Positions 1 through 6,523 of a stretch of DNA of 9,784 nucleotides are shown here, one piece after another. A model generated the notes under the pieces. It saw nothing but the letters and a program-made list of their open reading frames with translations. It had not been told where the DNA came from and did no database searches. The position numbers and the translations under genes are program-made. The stretch is from CAYJBH01 sp964369445 (lineage in GTDB: Bacteria > Bacillota > Clostridia > Oscillospirales > Ruminococcaceae). The stretch's first letter is position 1, and each line of letters begins with the position of its first letter. The stretch spans positions 1 to 9,784 of the forward strand of contig CAYJFU010000070.1 in assembly GCA_964369445.1 (NCBI GenBank). Direction: 5' to 3'.

Positions 1-265
1 TCATCATGTCAGTATAACGCTCTGTCACCTTATCCCCTGCCCTACAGTCCTGCTGCCACAATAGCTCTACATCTTTAAAGGGCGCGTGAACATGCTCCAC
101 TACCAGGCCTGCTTTTTTAGCAAGCCTGGGTGCGTCTTGAAAATTGTCATCGCCAAACTCACATCCCCACCAAAGGCTCACGGCGTCAAAACCTGCCTGT
201 TTTATCTGATCGTACCGTGTTTCAAGTGGTACGGCATAACCGACCCAGTCAAATGTTGCAATCAT
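1..265 (-). CDS. Sugar phosphate isomerase/epimerase-like TIM-barrel protein (5' end only, cut by window)
   Basis: Reading left from an ATG at 265-263 gives 88 open codons that run off the window edge, so only the N-terminus is visible. It starts MIATFDWVGYAVPLETRYDQ and continues with AGFDAVSLWWG, then KAGLVVEHVHAPF. This is the start of the AP-endonuclease-2/xylose-isomerase-like TIM-barrel family: a first beta strand, a helix ending in a 'GFDAV' second strand, a conserved Asp/Glu loop and a third strand ending in HVHAPF, whose His often contributes to the metal or substrate site. Substrate cannot be assigned. The start is supported by AAGGAG (270-275 on the complement) four bases upstream. 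The gene follows clpX in the same direction but is separated from it by a strong hairpin, so it probably has its own promoter. Fold assignment is fairly secure; function is open. Confidence 0.8.
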   Translation of the reverse strand, partial: MIATFDWVGYAVPLETRYDQIKQAGFDAVSLWWGCEFGDDNFQDAPRLAKKAGLVVEHVHAPFKDVELLWQQDCRAGDKVTERYTDMM

Positions 266-287
266 CTTTCTCCTTTTATTATTGATA

Positions 288-315
288 TAGATATTCAACT
301 TAAAAAACATCACAA
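288..315 (-). promoter_or_regulatory. Possible weak promoter for the isomerase-like gene
   Basis: On the complement, TTGTGA (315-310) is followed after 16 bases by TATCTA (293-288). The match to the sigma-70 boxes is only partial. It lies between the clpX-side hairpin and the isomerase Shine-Dalgarno, where a promoter is expected. This is inference from position and a weak match. Confidence 0.3.
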
Positions 316-350
316 GATTGTTGAGTAACTACATAGTCGGAATGTTAACT

Positions 351-395
351 ATTTAAACTCTCACCCCCGCCAATGGCAGGGGTGAGAGTTTAAAT
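351..395 (-). terminator. Long hairpin after clpX, likely (bidirectional) terminator
   Basis: Bases 351-367 (atttaaactctcacccc) are perfectly complementary to 379-395, a 17-bp stem. One mismatch follows, then a further 3 pairs (369-371 with 375-377) close an AAT loop. The stem base is A/T rich (TTTAAA both sides), so RNA from either strand ends the hairpin with a short U-containing run, though no long U-tract follows. It lies about 48 bases beyond the clpX stop and before the next gene, which fits an operon end. It could also act as a 3' stabilising or processing hairpin. Confidence 0.7.
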
Positions 396-442
396 GAGTT
401 TATAGTTGTGTAATGTTGCGCCGTCACAACAACCCTTATAGG

Positions 443-1771
443 TTATTCAGTTTTTGTGGCTGCCGTTTTTTTCGCTGTACTGCGCCGTCTTGCGTAGCGC
501 TGCTTCGTCTCACCGCCGTGTTTTAGCTTCGGGGTAGCGGTTTCCACCGCCTCCTTGTCGACAACGATGTTCGAGATGGTCTTATCACTCGGCACATTGA
601 ACATCGTCTGCATCAACAGACTTTCCATAACCGAGCGCAGTGCACGTGCGCCACACTTCATTTCAAGAGATTTTTTTGCGATGCCGTGTAGTGCCGCGTC
701 GGTGAACTCCAGCGACACGTTATCCAGTGAGAACAGTGCCTTATATTGCTTTACAAGGGAGTTTTTCGGCTCTTTGAGTATCCGCACAAGCGCGTCCTCA
801 TTAAGCTCCGACAGCACCGACACAACCGGTATACGACCGACAAGTTCCGGTATAAGTCCAAACTTCACAAGGTCATGCGACTCCACTTTGGACAGTATAG
901 CCTTGGAATCCTCTTTGATCTTGCCCGTCAGGTTACTGCCAAAACCGAGCGTCGTGCTACCTGTGCGCTTTGCTATGTGTTTTTCAAGTCCGTCAAAGGC
1001 GCCGCCGCAGATAAACAGTATGTTTTTGGTGTTTATCTGGATAAACTCCTGTTGCGGGTGCTTGCGCCCACCCTGTGGCGGCACATTTGAGATAGTACCC
1101 TCGATAATTTTAAGCAGTGCCTGCTGGACGCCTTCGCCGCCAACATCGCGCGTTATGGAGGGATTTTCGCTTTTGCGCGTAATTTTATCTATTTCGTCAA
1201 TATAAATTATGCCCATCTCGGCACGTTCGATGTCAAAGTCCGCCGCTTGTATAAGCTTTAGCAGAACATTTTCCACGTCTTCGCCGACATAGCCTGCCTC
1301 GGTCAGTGTGGTTGCATCGGCGATGGCAAACGGCACACCCAGTTTGTTTGCAAGGGTGGACGCGAGCATCGTCTTGCCGACACCCGAGGGGCCGAGAAGT
1401 AGCACGTTGCTCTTTTGAAGCTCCACATCGCCAAGGTCGTCGCCGGATATTATGCGTTTGTAATGGTTATAAACCGCTACCGCCAGCGCAACCTTTGCGT
1501 CATCTTGACCAATAACATAGTCGTCAAGATGGGTTTTAATCTCGTTTGGGGTGTAAATTTCCAGTTCACTTATCTTTTTTTCTTTGCGAGAGTTGCCTCC
1601 CTTTTTATTTGAGGTCGGGGGTTGCATTGCGTTTTCTTCGTCCATTATTGAAACGCACAGCTCCACGCACTCGTTGCAGATGTTGACACCGGGGCCGAGC
1701 ACCATTCGCTCCACGACACCTTGATGCTTACCGCAAAAACTGCAGACGGTTTGTTTTTCTTTTGTTGCCAT
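443..1771 (-). CDS. clpX: ClpX, ATP-dependent unfoldase subunit of the ClpXP protease
   Basis: A 442-residue AAA+ unfoldase that recognises substrates and threads them into ClpP in the cytoplasm. The N-terminal zinc-binding domain is complete: Cys10, Cys13, Cys32 and Cys35 (CX2C-X18-CX2C). Walker A is GPSGVGKT (127-134), Walker B IIYIDEID (188-195), the pore loop GYVGED (160-165), and a second pore-region RKH is at 236-238. The ClpP-docking loop reads LGF (275-277) in place of the usual IGF. The VGRIP arginine (about 313) and the sensor-2 motif GARALRS (374-380) are present. The protein ends in a Lys/Arg-rich tail of roughly 25 residues (KQRYARRRSTAKK), longer and more basic than in E. coli. 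It starts 16 bases after the clpP stop, with a modest AGG Shine-Dalgarno 4 bases before ATG, consistent with co-transcription and coupling to clpP. Length is normal for the family. Confidence 0.98.
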   Translation of the reverse strand: MATKEKQTVCSFCGKHQGVVERMVLGPGVNICNECVELCVSIMDEENAMQPPTSNKKGGNSRKEKKISELEIYTPNEIKTHLDDYVIGQDDAKVALAVAVYNHYKRIISGDDLGDVELQKSNVLLLGPSGVGKTMLASTLANKLGVPFAIADATTLTEAGYVGEDVENVLLKLIQAADFDIERAEMGIIYIDEIDKITRKSENPSITRDVGGEGVQQALLKIIEGTISNVPPQGGRKHPQQEFIQINTKNILFICGGAFDGLEKHIAKRTGSTTLGFGSNLTGKIKEDSKAILSKVESHDLVKFGLIPELVGRIPVVSVLSELNEDALVRILKEPKNSLVKQYKALFSLDNVSLEFTDAALHGIAKKSLEMKCGARALRSVMESLLMQTMFNVPSDKTISNIVVDKEAVETATPKLKHGGETKQRYARRRSTAKKTAATKTE

Positions 1772-1787
1772 TTAACCTGCCCTATAA

Positions 1788-2372
1788 TTAACGTTTGTAG
1801 ATAACCTTGTCAATGATACCGTAGGCAACAGCCTCTTCACTGGACATAAAGTTATCGCGATCGGTGTCCTTTTCGATGATTTCGATAGGCTTTTGTGTCA
1901 TCTCCGCAAGCAATTTGTTCATCGTCTCACGAGTCTTAAGCATACGCTCACTGTGTATGCGAATGTCGCTAACCTGACCGCGGAAACCGCCGAGCGGCTG
2001 ATGAATCATTATCTCGCTGTGCGGCAATGCAAGGCGCTTGCCCTTTGTACCCGCCGCCAGTAAAAACGCACCCATAGAGGCGGCAAGTCCGACGCAGATG
2101 GTCGACACATCGCACTTGATATAGTTCATCGTGTCGTATATGGCCATACCCGATGTTATCGAGCCACCCGGACTGTTGATATAAAAGCTTATATCCTTGT
2201 CTGGGTCTTGCCCCTCCAAATAGAGCAGCTGCGCCACGATAAGGCTGGAGGTAACATCATTGACCTCGTCTGACAGCATGATTATCCTGTCATTTAACAG
2301 CCTTGAAAAAATGTCGTAACTGCGCTCACCTCTGCCGGTTTGCTCCACAACCATTGGTACTAAATTGCTCAT
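1788..2372 (-). CDS. clpP: ClpP, serine peptidase subunit of Clp protease
   Basis: A 194-residue caseinolytic peptidase that forms the two-ring, 14-mer chamber used by ClpX and other Clp ATPases. The catalytic triad is intact: Ser99 in GLAASMGAF, His124 in IMIHQPLGG and Asp173 in EKDTDRDNF, with the same spacing as in characterised ClpPs. The glycine-rich oxyanion segment SPGGSITSG is at 67-75. The short N-terminus (MSNLVPMVVEQTGRGERSYD) resembles those whose first residues form the axial loops or are clipped. The start is supported by GAGGGAG at 2376-2382 (complement). It sits between tig and clpX, the usual Firmicutes arrangement. I saw no CtsR-type GGTCAAA repeat or CIRCE element upstream, so the classical B. 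subtilis-style clp heat-shock control is not evident here. Confidence 0.98.
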   Translation of the reverse strand: MSNLVPMVVEQTGRGERSYDIFSRLLNDRIIMLSDEVNDVTSSLIVAQLLYLEGQDPDKDISFYINSPGGSITSGMAIYDTMNYIKCDVSTICVGLAASMGAFLLAAGTKGKRLALPHSEIMIHQPLGGFRGQVSDIRIHSERMLKTRETMNKLLAEMTQKPIEIIEKDTDRDNFMSSEEAVAYGIIDKVIYKR

Positions 2373-2407
2373 TGTCTCCCTCTTACTCTGTCTTAGCTTC
2401 GGGTGCC

Positions 2408-2503
2408 TTAATAGTCATCCAACTTTAAAACCACCACATCTTCCCTGCAGAAATTGCGCCTACCATCGTTGTCGTCAATCGCAATGCACAAAGCATTACT
2501 CAC
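2408..2503 (-). CDS. Possible small ORF between tig and clpP (GTG start, 31 aa)
   Basis: A GTG at 2503 opens a 31-codon frame whose product is acidic and hydrophilic (it contains ALCIAIDDNDGRRNFCRED and ends in LKLDDY). Its amino-acid composition looks protein-like. The frame stays open upstream of the GTG for many codons (NFAYQGGG and beyond), so it could also be the remnant of a longer gene. The GGAGG ribosome site abuts the GTG with essentially no spacer, which argues against GTG as the actual start. It overlaps, in another frame, the ATG-started small ORF at 2425-2496; at most one is likely real. No family recognised. Confidence 0.2.
   Translation of the reverse strand: MSNALCIAIDDNDGRRNFCREDVVVLKLDDY
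2425..2496 (-). CDS. Possible leader peptide / small ORF between tig and clpP (ATG start, 23 aa)
   Basis: In the 181-base tig-clpP spacer the complement carries a very strong Shine-Dalgarno, GGCGGAGGAG (2503-2512), 6 bases before an ATG at 2496-2494. The frame has 23 codons: MLCALRLTTTMVGAISAG, then KMWWF and a TAA stop. The product is hydrophobic and ends in two Trp and one Phe. The ribosome site is better than that of clpX or tig. It could be a translated leader affecting clpP expression, or a fortuitous frame. No relative recognised; support is only the ribosome site and position. Confidence 0.3.
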   Translation of the reverse strand: MLCALRLTTTMVGAISAGKMWWF

Positions 2504-2553
2504 TCCTCCGCCTTGATAGGCAAAATTTCTGCTCGGCAATCTTGCGGCGTTTT

Positions 2554-3849
2554 TTAATTTGAAGAACTATTTACTGTGATAACCGCATTTTCTTTGATAA
2601 AGTCAAGTGTCTTGTTCAGTGACAGGTCTTTGCGCACATCTTCAAGCGGTATAAGCTCTTTGATTTTGTCCGCTTCCATCTTGTAGGCCTCTGCAATGCG
2701 CTTTACCTCTTCGTCGAGATCCTCGTCGCTTGCTGTGATGTTTTCAAGCTGTGCGACTTTCAGTAGCGCAAGACGTGTTTTAACCTGTTTCTCTGCTTCT
2801 TCGGCAAAGCCGGCTTTAAACTCTTCAAGGTTGCGACCCATGTACTTTAAGTAGGTTTCAAGGTTAAGGCCTTGACCCTGCAATCTGCCTTCAAACTCAC
2901 GAACCATGTCATTTGAACGGTTGTCATACATTACAGCCGGTATAAAGCCCTCAACACTACCTATAATTTGCTCCATCAGTGCATTTTCAACACCAAGTTC
3001 CGCCTGTTTTTCCTTGCTGTCGGCTATCTCCTTGCGGATGCTGTCCTTGTACTCAGCAAGTGTGTCAAACTCCGACACATCCTTTGCAAACTCGTCATCA
3101 AGCGCCGGCACTTCTTTTGCCTTTATCTCTTTAAGTTTCACCTTAAATACCGACGGTTTGCCGGCAAGCTCTGCCGCGTGATATTCTTCCGGGAAACTGA
3201 CATTAACGTCAAACTCATCGCCGGTCAGGTGACCTACAACCTGCTCCTCAAAGCCGGGGATAAACTGACCGCTCCCCAATACCAGTGAGAAATCCTCGCC
3301 TTTGCCGCCATCAAATGCAACATCGTCCACAAAGCCCTCAAAGTCGATAACAACAGTGTCGGTGTCCTTTGCAGCTTCCTCTGTTGTCACAAGGCGAGAG
3401 TTACGCTCTCTTACCTGCTCGACGCGCTCGTCAATCTCGCCGTCTGTTACAGTATAGTCATCCTTGTCAGCTTTTAAACCTTTGTACTCACCAACCTCGA
3501 TTTCCGGCATAACGGTGACGTTGACAACCAGCACTGCGCCGTTTGTCTCATCCGCGCTCTCGATGTCGACCGACGGACGGTCAACCGGCTCAATACCTGT
3601 CTCTTCTATGGCCTTCTCGTAGTTGTCGCCAAAAACGTCGTTTATTGCATCGCTGTAGAAAATTTCTTTTCCGTACATCTTTTCAACAAGATGTTTTGGT
3701 GCTTTTCCCTTGCGAAAGCCCGGCACGTTCATCGTCTTGACGGCACTCTTGTATGCCTTGTTGACGGCGGCGGAGAACTCAGCCGCGTCAATGCTCATTT
3801 TTATCTCGTATTCGGAATTCTCGAGTTTTTTGTGGTCTAAAAGTGTCAT
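2554..3849 (-). CDS. tig: Trigger factor, ribosome-associated chaperone and prolyl isomerase
   Basis: A 431-residue trigger factor, the chaperone that binds at the ribosomal exit tunnel and shelters nascent chains. Domains are in the normal order. The N-terminal ribosome-binding domain (about 1-115) carries the signature GFRKGKAP (44-51) that docks on ribosomal protein L23. The FKBP-type peptidyl-prolyl isomerase domain (about 150-245) includes DTVVIDFEGFVDD and LGSGQFIPGFEEQVVG. The helical C-terminal chaperone domain runs to the end. Length is typical (about 430). The start has AAGGA at 3861-3865 (complement) 11 bases upstream, a slightly long spacing. It lies 35 bases after the pnp stop and 181 bases before clpP. 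tig-clpP-clpX is a common gene order in Firmicutes and Proteobacteria. Confidence 0.98.
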   Translation of the reverse strand: MTLLDHKKLENSEYEIKMSIDAAEFSAAVNKAYKSAVKTMNVPGFRKGKAPKHLVEKMYGKEIFYSDAINDVFGDNYEKAIEETGIEPVDRPSVDIESADETNGAVLVVNVTVMPEIEVGEYKGLKADKDDYTVTDGEIDERVEQVRERNSRLVTTEEAAKDTDTVVIDFEGFVDDVAFDGGKGEDFSLVLGSGQFIPGFEEQVVGHLTGDEFDVNVSFPEEYHAAELAGKPSVFKVKLKEIKAKEVPALDDEFAKDVSEFDTLAEYKDSIRKEIADSKEKQAELGVENALMEQIIGSVEGFIPAVMYDNRSNDMVREFEGRLQGQGLNLETYLKYMGRNLEEFKAGFAEEAEKQVKTRLALLKVAQLENITASDEDLDEEVKRIAEAYKMEADKIKELIPLEDVRKDLSLNKTLDFIKENAVITVNSSSN

Positions 3850-3884
3850 AATTGTTATTTTCCTTTCACTTCACTATTCACTGA

Positions 3885-4937
3885 CTATTTATTCATGGCC
3901 TCTAGGGCATCCTTGCGGGAGAGGTTTATGCGACCTTGGCTGTCTATCTCGGTGACCTTAACGAACACCTCATCGCCGACGTTTACAACGTCCTCAACCT
4001 TTTCTACCCTGCTCTTTTCGAGTTTTGAAATGTGGCAAAGTCCCTCTTTACCGGGGGCGATTTCGACAAACGCACCAAAGGTCATAAGTCTTGTTACGCG
4101 ACCCTTGTAGATAGCGCCGACCTCGGGGTCCTCCGTTATCATCTTGATGATAGCAACCGCTCTATCAAGGTTTTCCTGTTCAACAGCCAGTACGAATACA
4201 CGACCGTCGTCCTCGATGTCGATTTTTGCGTTGCAGTCGGCACAGATTTCCTGTATAACCTTGCCGCCCTTGCCGATAACATCACGTATTTTTTCGGGAT
4301 CTATCTGCAACGATACCATCTTGGGTGCGTATTTGGAAAGCTGCTTGCGCGGCATATCGATAGCTTTTAGCATTATTTCGTCAAGGATATAGTATCTTGC
4401 TGTCTGGCACTTTGCAAGTGCTTGCTCGATAACCTCGTATGTCAAGCCGTCGTTTTTAAGATCCATCTGTATTGCGGTTATGCCGTCCTTTGTGCCGGCA
4501 ACCTTAAAGTCCATGTCGCCGAAGAAGTCCTCGACGCCCTGAATGTCCACCATAGTGAGGAACTTGTCGCCCTCCTCGATAAGGCCGCAGGAGATACCTG
4601 CAACGGGGGCTTTGAGCGGAACACCGGCATCCATAAGGGCAAGTGTCGAGCCACAGATAGCACCTTGTGAGGTCGAACCGTTGGAGCTGAGTATCTCACT
4701 TACAAGACGTATCGAGTAAGGGAAGTCATTTTCTTGCGGTATCATCGGGAACAGTGCGCGCTCTGCAAGTGCGCCGTGGCCAATCTCGCGACGGCCGGGT
4801 GAGCGCATACCTCTTGCCTCACCGACCGAGTACGGCGGGAAGTTGTAGTGGTGCATATAGCGCTTTGTCTCTTCTTTATCAATGCCGTCCAGCAACTGCG
4901 CGTCGCGTATGCTACCGAGAGTACAGGTGGTAAGCAC
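3885..4937 (-). CDS. pnp: C-terminal fragment of frameshifted PNPase (catalytic core 2, KH and S1)
   Basis: The second frame begins at a GTG (4937) that is really Val350 of PNPase, not a natural start. It encodes YMHHYNFPPYSVGE, RREIGHGALAERAL, the phosphate loop SSNGSTS, EDFFGDMDFKVAGT with the two metal-site Asp, then KH (IRDVIGKGGKVIQEICAD) and S1 (GAIYKGRVTRLMTFGAFVEI, HISKL). It ends RKDALEAMNK, without the acidic tail seen in some PNPases. Only a poor AGGGG lies about 10 bases upstream of the GTG, so independent translation is doubtful. A terminator-like structure is absent before tig, which follows after 35 bases. Confidence 0.85.
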   Translation of the reverse strand: MLTTCTLGSIRDAQLLDGIDKEETKRYMHHYNFPPYSVGEARGMRSPGRREIGHGALAERALFPMIPQENDFPYSIRLVSEILSSNGSTSQGAICGSTLALMDAGVPLKAPVAGISCGLIEEGDKFLTMVDIQGVEDFFGDMDFKVAGTKDGITAIQMDLKNDGLTYEVIEQALAKCQTARYYILDEIMLKAIDMPRKQLSKYAPKMVSLQIDPEKIRDVIGKGGKVIQEICADCNAKIDIEDDGRVFVLAVEQENLDRAVAIIKMITEDPEVGAIYKGRVTRLMTFGAFVEIAPGKEGLCHISKLEKSRVEKVEDVVNVGDEVFVKVTEIDSQGRINLSRKDALEAMNK

Positions 4938-5983
4938 CTGTGTCTGACCCCTGTGAACATGCCGGTGCCGTGAACGCGCGGTAAAAGACCGACTTCAGCG
5001 GCAAGCGGACGAATCTCGTCGATACCGCGGCCGTCAACACGTTTGCCGTCGTCCAGTAGCCATCTGCGCACGACGTACTTTTGCAGCTTGTACAGGCACT
5101 CATCAATCATGGCGACCTGCTCGGGATATTTTTCATCAAGCTCGGCGTGAACCCTGTCGGTTATGGGAGCCATTCTCGCATCGCGCACGTTTTTGTCGTC
5201 GGTGTCAAGAGCAAGTTTTACATCCTCAATGCAGAGGTTTTTCACCGTCTCAAACAGCTCGGCATCAACCTCTTTTGACTCAAACGGTACTTTTTCTTTG
5301 CCTATTTCAGCGCGGATGCTCTCGATAAACGCGATAATCTCTTTTATCTCAGCATGTGCTTTTTTGATGGCGGTGAACATGACATCCTCCGACACTTCGT
5401 TAGCGCCAGCCTCAATCATGATAACCTTTTCTTTTGTGGCGGCGACGGTCAGCTGTAGGTCGCTGACTGCACGCTGTTTTTCATCGGGATTTATAACAAT
5501 CTCGTTGTCGACAAGTCCGACAAACAGGCCGCCGATGGGGCCTTTCCACGGGATATCGGATATAGAAAGGGCAATGGACGCGCCTATCATACCGGCTATT
5601 TCGGGTGAGCAGTCCTGATCGGTGGACATAACAGTCATAACAACCGACACATCGTTTCTCATGTCTTTGGGGAAGAGCGGACGAAGCGGGCGGTCAACAA
5701 CACGTGCGGACAGCACTGCTTTTTCCGACGGGCGACCCTCACGGCGCAAAAAGCTGCCGGGGATGCGTCCTACCGAGTAAATTTTCTCCTCAAAATCGAC
5801 GGAAAGCGGGAAGAAATCCACGCCCTCACGCGGTCTTACGCTCATTGTGGCGTTACAAAGCACCGCAGTTTCGCCATAGCGTACAAGGCAGCTACCGTTT
5901 GACAGGGCGCACATCTTACCTGTTTCGATGACCAGCGGACGACCTGCCAGCTGCGTCTCAAACACTTTAAAATTTTCGAACAT
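4742..5983 (-). CDS. pnp: N-terminal fragment of frameshifted PNPase (413 aa as read)
   Basis: As the sequence stands, translation from ATG 5983 gives 413 residues: 344 authentic PNPase residues (RNase PH core 1, the all-helical domain and the first strands of core 2) and then a roughly 69-residue out-of-frame tail rich in Arg, Ser, Thr and Cys, starting GVRHRCLPP, with no resemblance to PNPase. Core 2, which holds the phosphate site and metal-binding aspartates, and both RNA-binding domains would be lost, so this product should be catalytically dead. Confidence 0.85.
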   Translation of the reverse strand: MFENFKVFETQLAGRPLVIETGKMCALSNGSCLVRYGETAVLCNATMSVRPREGVDFFPLSVDFEEKIYSVGRIPGSFLRREGRPSEKAVLSARVVDRPLRPLFPKDMRNDVSVVMTVMSTDQDCSPEIAGMIGASIALSISDIPWKGPIGGLFVGLVDNEIVINPDEKQRAVSDLQLTVAATKEKVIMIEAGANEVSEDVMFTAIKKAHAEIKEIIAFIESIRAEIGKEKVPFESKEVDAELFETVKNLCIEDVKLALDTDDKNVRDARMAPITDRVHAELDEKYPEQVAMIDECLYKLQKYVVRRWLLDDGKRVDGRGIDEIRPLAAEVGLLPRVHGTGMFTGVRHRCLPPVLSVAYATRSCWTALIKKRQSAICTTTTSRRTRSVRQEVCAHPAVARLATAHLQSAHCSR

Positions 5984-5988
5984 TTTTA

Positions 5989-6035
5989 CCTCCGTTCATT
6001 AAGATAGTAACGATACTATCTGCTTATTTTGGAGG
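5989..6035 (-). promoter_or_regulatory. pnp leader: 8-bp hairpin and possible Shine-Dalgarno-sequestering pairing
   Basis: In the minus-strand RNA, AGATAGTA (6021-6014) pairs perfectly with UACUAUCU (6009-6002) around a UCGU loop, ending 8 bases upstream of the pnp Shine-Dalgarno GGAGG (5993-5989). Just upstream of the hairpin the RNA has CCUCC (6035-6031), an exact complement of GGAGG. Pairing the two would enclose the hairpin and hide the ribosome site. The hairpin is directly visible; the regulatory role is inference. PNPase is known in E. coli to control its own leader after RNase III cleavage, so a regulated leader is plausible. Confidence 0.5.
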
Positions 6036-6131
6036 ATATAGCAATAAATTCAATCGGCAATACGGCTTGCCGCCTCAATTCACTGCTACCCCTCCCTGTT
6101 ACCGTTCAGTACATGACAAGAGTAATAAAAT

Positions 6132-6199
6132 AGGCTGTACGACACAGACGACACGGTGTGAGTTAAACCCCACACCGCATGGAATATATCAAACAGCCT
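6132..6199 (-). other. Branched inverted repeat in the rpsO-pnp spacer
   Basis: Outer arms AGGCTGT (6132-6138) and ACAGCCT (6193-6199) are exact complements. Inside them CGGTGTG (6154-6160) pairs with CACACCG (6171-6177) across a 10-base loop. In the minus-strand RNA the outer stem starts a few bases after the rpsO stop and ends before AUUUUAUUA, so it resembles an attenuating terminator. It could also be an RNase processing site like the one between rpsO and pnp in E. coli. Which role applies cannot be read from sequence. Confidence 0.5.
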
Positions 6200-6206
6200 G
6201 TATTCA

Positions 6207-6464
6207 CTACTTACGCAGTCCGAGCTTTGCTATAAGACTACGATATCTTTCGATGTCCTTTTTGTGCAGATACGCAAGCAGGTTACGTCTGCGTCCGACC
6301 ATCTTCAAAAGACCTCTGCGCGAATGGTGGTCGTGTTTGTGGATTTTCAGATGCTCTGTCAGGTGGTTGATCCTGCTTGTGAGCAATGTTACTTGAACCT
6401 CCGGCGAACCGGTATCGCCCTCGTGCAGGCGACTGCTGTTGATTAAGTCAATTTTCTTTTCCAT
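6207..6464 (-). CDS. rpsO: 30S ribosomal protein S15
   Basis: An 85-residue S15, which binds the three-way junction and helix 22 of 16S rRNA early in 30S assembly. The hallmark stretches are HEGDTGSPEVQVTLLTSRI (14-32), LTEHLKIHKHDHHSRRGLL (35-53) and the C-terminal DIERYRSLIAKLGLRK. It is 3-4 residues shorter at the N-terminus than most S15 proteins (88-89 aa): after MEKKIDLINSSR it goes directly into the conserved HEGDTGS. ATG at 6464 is chosen because AAGGTG lies 5 bases upstream. An in-frame extension to 6518 would translate the structured leader and has no family support. It is first gene of the cluster, followed by pnp as in many bacteria. Confidence 0.98.
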   Translation of the reverse strand: MEKKIDLINSSRLHEGDTGSPEVQVTLLTSRINHLTEHLKIHKHDHHSRRGLLKMVGRRRNLLAYLHKKDIERYRSLIAKLGLRK

Positions 6465-6483
6465 TTTACACCTTTTTTGATAG

Positions 6484-6523
6484 ACCCGCAGGGCAGAAAT
6501 TTCACACTGACCGCCCAAAGGGT
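6484..6523 (-). promoter_or_regulatory. Structured rpsO leader RNA, candidate S15 autoregulatory element
   Basis: In the predicted 5' leader (about 66 bases) the minus-strand RNA can form two nested helices: ACCC (6523-6520) with GGGU (6487-6484), a 3x3 internal loop, then GGGCGG (6516-6511) with CUGCCC (6496-6491). The inner helix ends G-U then G-C, the pair combination S15 recognises in 16S rRNA helix 22. Structurally different S15-binding leaders are known upstream of rpsO in several bacterial groups. The helices are seen in sequence; S15 binding is inference. Confidence 0.5.

Larger units (their letters stand above)
3885..5983 (-). pseudogene. pnp: Polyribonucleotide nucleotidyltransferase (PNPase), gene split by a one-base frameshift
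   Basis: PNPase is a 3'-to-5' phosphorolytic exoribonuclease, a trimer that degrades mRNA and can add tails. The whole family architecture is here in two frames: RNase PH core 1 with FLRREGR (78-84) and RPLRPLF (98-104), the helical linker, RNase PH core 2, a KH domain with IGKGG and an S1 domain. The first frame reads correctly to HGTGMFT (residue 344, base 4952). The correct continuation GQTQVLTTCTLG lies one base out of register. Adding one base before 4951 restores FT-(R)-GQTQ and a 699-residue protein, the normal length. In that numbering RR398-399, the SSNGSTS phosphate loop (433-439), Asp486 and Asp492 all match E. coli PNPase. Only the codon at 345, normally Arg in FTRG(Q/E)TQ, is damaged. 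Otherwise the gene shows no decay, so a sequencing/assembly error or a very recent mutation is likely. The start has GGAGG at 5989-5993. Confidence 0.9.

Noticed and set aside
86..328. Plus-strand open frame of 80 codons near the left edge
   Set aside because: It is the complement of the isomerase-like gene, whose minus-strand translation is clearly family-like and has a good ribosome site.
555..1205. Long plus-strand open frame (216 codons) opposite clpX
   Set aside because: Antisense shadow of a conserved coding gene; Ser/Pro-rich composition, no recognisable domain.
2373..2553. CtsR or CIRCE heat-shock operator upstream of clpP
   Set aside because: No GGTCAAA direct repeat or TTAGCACTC/GAGTGCTAA inverted repeat could be found in the spacer.
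4940..4960. Programmed ribosomal frameshift in pnp
   Set aside because: No slippery heptamer with a downstream stimulator was seen, the site destroys the codon of a conserved arginine, and no programmed shift is known to me in pnp; a simple one-base loss explains it better.
5163..5618. Plus-strand open frame (151 codons) opposite pnp
   Set aside because: Antisense shadow of the PNPase N-terminal region; no domain or ribosome site of note.
6465..6518. In-frame N-terminal extension of S15 beginning MGGQCEISALRVYQ
   Set aside because: S15 proteins do not carry it, the ribosome site AAGGTG belongs to the ATG at 6464, and the extension would translate the structured leader.
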